In this document: one piece after another, positions 6,595 through 8,417 of the stretch
Layout: every line of letters begins with the position of its first letter
Position numbering within the stretch: the stretch's first letter is position 1
Assembly (NCBI GenBank): GCA_016179165.1
Contig: JACORX010000431.1
Coordinates: forward strand, 1 to 8,417
Source of the DNA: Candidatus Rokuibacteriota bacterium
Lineage (GTDB): Bacteria > Methylomirabilota > Methylomirabilia > Rokubacteriales > CSP1-6
Reading direction: 5' to 3'
DNA: 8,417 bases
Position numbers and translations under genes: made by a program
Notes under the pieces: model-generated
The model's database searches: none
The model's input: the letters and a program-made list of their open reading frames with translations, nothing else
What the model was told of the DNA's origin: nothing

Positions 6595-8417
6595 TACGGA
6601 GCAGCTTGTCCGCCGTTCGCGTCGTCAGAGATCCGGCGCCGGTCGACGTCGGGCGCCTGACGCCTCCAGAGCTGTTCCCGAAGGATCGGCCATTCCTCGC
6701 GGCGGCGATCGCCGCCCACGCAACTCACCACCCCACGTTCCCCCTGCTGGCGACTCGCCGCGAGCCCGTCCTTGGCGATCCGGGTGGCGTCCGCCAGCCG
6801 CCCGTCGCGGAGATACGCGCCGCCGAGCGCCCCGACGCGGCCGGCCCACGGCGCCACCAGCCTCACTGTCCGCGCGGCGACGCCACGGGCGGCGTCCTCC
6901 ATCAGGGCGACCCCCTCGGCGCGGCGGCCCGTCCCGTGGTACGCCGCGCCCAGCGCCCAGACGAAGTCGTGGAACAGCATGGGAATCTCTCGCGTCCGGC
7001 AGAGCTCGAGGCCGCGCTCCAGCGGAGCCACGGCGCCGGCGAAGTCGCCCTGATCGAGCTTGAGGGTGCCGAGGTCGAAGAGGGGGAAGAGAAGCGTGTA
7101 GACGTGCCCCGCCGTCTCCGCGATGTGCATCGCCTCGCGGAGACGGCCGAACGCTTCGGCGAACCGCCCGACGGCCCCGAGCGCCCTGGCCAGCGTGTTC
7201 CGCACGAGCGAACCCTGGATGGTGGCCTGACCGAATCGCTCCTGCGCCAGGCCCTCCGGGATCAGCGTGACCGCGGCCTCGCAGTGCCGGATACCCTCGC
7301 GGCACTCACCCCGCGCCATGTACACCCCGCCAAGATAGCTGTTGGCGACAACCTGGAGGGCGACGTCCGCCTGCGAGTCGCCGATGGCCAGGGCGCGACG
7401 TCCGGCCTGGAGCGCCGTCCCGAGATCGCCGGCCTGCCAAAACTGGATCACCTTGTAGTTCAGCGCGCGGGCGAGGCGGCGCTGGTCTCCGGCGGCCGCC
7501 GCGAGGGCTTCGGCCTCGTCGAGGAGGGCCCTTATCCGTCCCGTCTCGCCGAGCGGGACGAGCGCGGTGCGGAGGTCGAAGCGGATGTCGAGGGACTCGG
7601 CGATGGTGTCGGGATGCTCCGGCAGTCGCCGGAGCGCGTCGAGTGCCTGCTCGAAGCAGGTGGCCGCCTCGCGGTTGGCCGAGCGCAGGAACACCTTGGT
7701 GCCGGCCTGGCGCAGGTAGCGCACCGCCTTGTCCCAGACCTCGCCCTGCCGCGCGTGGTGCGCCAGCCGCTCCACGTGCTCGACGAGACGGTCGGCGTGC
7801 AGGCGCTCGAGGGCGGCCGCCACCGCGGCGTGAAGATCGCGCCGGCGCTCCCCCAGGAGGCCCGCGTAGGCCACGTCGTGGGTCAGCGCGTGCTTGAAGG
7901 TGTACTCCAGATCCGGGAAGAGCTGCGTCTCGTAGAGGAACTCCGCCTCCTGGAGATGGGCCAGCCCGCGCCGCAAGGTTTCCTCCGGCTGCTCCGCGAT
8001 CGCCGCCAGCAGCGCGTAGGGCACGTCCTTGCCGATCACCGAGGCGGCCTGCAGGAGCCGCTTCTCCTCCGGCGGGAGCCGGTCGATCCGCGCCGCCAGG
8101 ATCGTCTGCACCGTGGCCGGCACCTGCAGCGCTTCCACCGGCCGCGTCAGCCGGTACGCCCCCCGCTCGCCTGCCAGCGCCCCAGTCTCCACCAAGGTCC
8201 GCACCGTCTCCTCCAGGAAGAACGGGTTGCCTCGCTTCACGAGCATCTGCATCAGGGATGCGAGCCCGGGGTCCGGCCCGAGGAGCGCCGCCAGCAGCTA
8301 CGCCGCGCTCTCGGCGGGTAGGGTGTCGAGCCGGAGCTGGGAGTACGCCGTCTTGCTCCCCCAGCGGTGCTCGTACTCGGGCCGGTAATTCACCAGGAGC
8401 AAGAGACGGGTGGACCC
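6594..8417 (-). pseudogene. AAA-ATPase/TPR regulator, C-terminal part, with in-frame TAG
   Basis: The minus-strand frame is open from the window edge to TAG at 6594-6596 except for one TAG at 8298-8300. Before it the frame reads LLLLVNYRPEYEHRWGSKTA and ends QLRLDTLPAESAA; after it come LLAALLG and GNPFFLEETVRTLVETGAL. Both sides belong to one known family: the large AAA-ATPase plus TPR proteins usually preceded by a class III cyclase domain. Relatives have Glu at the stop, so GAG to TAG is the likely change. Further on are the ATPase lid region VPATVQTILAARIDRLPPEE, the EYTFKHALTHDVAY segment, and about 350 residues of helical TPR repeats (for example ALQAGRRALAIGDSQADVAL). KRGNPFF lacks the TE usually found in KRTEGNPFF. 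From about 6740 down to the stop the product (VVSCVGGDRRREEW and on) no longer resembles the family, whose usual ending is absent. The upstream cyclase and P-loop portions are outside the window. A restart at ATG 8252 is possible but unsupported. Confidence 0.72.

Noticed and set aside
6606..8321. A 571-codon plus-strand open frame
   Set aside because: It is antisense to the AAA/TPR frame, which shows unmistakable family motifs. The plus-strand product is low-complexity Arg/Glu/Gly-rich sequence.

Overview
This is a high-GC bacterial window with compact genes, 1-4 nt overlaps between some neighbours and long antisense shadow frames. The gene families (class III cyclase fused to an alpha/beta hydrolase, cyclase-linked AAA/TPR protein, DrrAB-type ABC exporter, SDR) fit a soil or subsurface lineage such as Rokubacteria/Methylomirabilota or a deltaproteobacterial or alphaproteobacterial relative. 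That placement is inference from gene style; no rRNA or marker gene is present.

Left part (1-832): this looks like the 3' end of an integron gene cassette or cassette array. It holds a ribbon-helix-helix-type antitoxin frame broken by two in-frame stops, an apparently intact VapC-type PIN toxin overlapping its end, a 36-codon remnant of a BrnT-type toxin, and then a 57-bp site with the full architecture of an integron attC site (R''/R' core boxes, imperfect hairpin, one extrahelical base). The cassette cargo and the site are in the usual relative orientation. No integrase gene lies in the window.

Middle part (920-5706): a small DUF2784-type membrane protein on the minus strand diverges from a plus-strand run of four genes: ABC ATPase, ABC-2 permease, a secreted seven-bladed beta-propeller, and a cytoplasmic cyclase/hydrolase fusion. 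Spacing is 1 nt overlap, 27 nt and 11 nt, and each of the last two genes has its own Shine-Dalgarno sequence, so an operon is likely. The exporter could move a small hydrophobic substrate. The propeller would act outside the inner membrane, and the fusion protein joins nucleotide cyclisation to ester/lactone-type hydrolysis. The common substrate, if there is one, is unknown.

Right part (5713-8417): two minus-strand genes converge on that run. One is an intact classical SDR oxidoreductase. The other is the C-terminal half of an AAA-ATPase/TPR protein of the kind usually attached to an N-terminal class III cyclase domain. Its frame is open from the window edge except for one TAG, and its C-terminus loses family resemblance, so it is probably a decaying gene. 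Genes of this window also end in TAG, TAA and TGA normally, so stop-codon recoding is not a good explanation for the broken frames.
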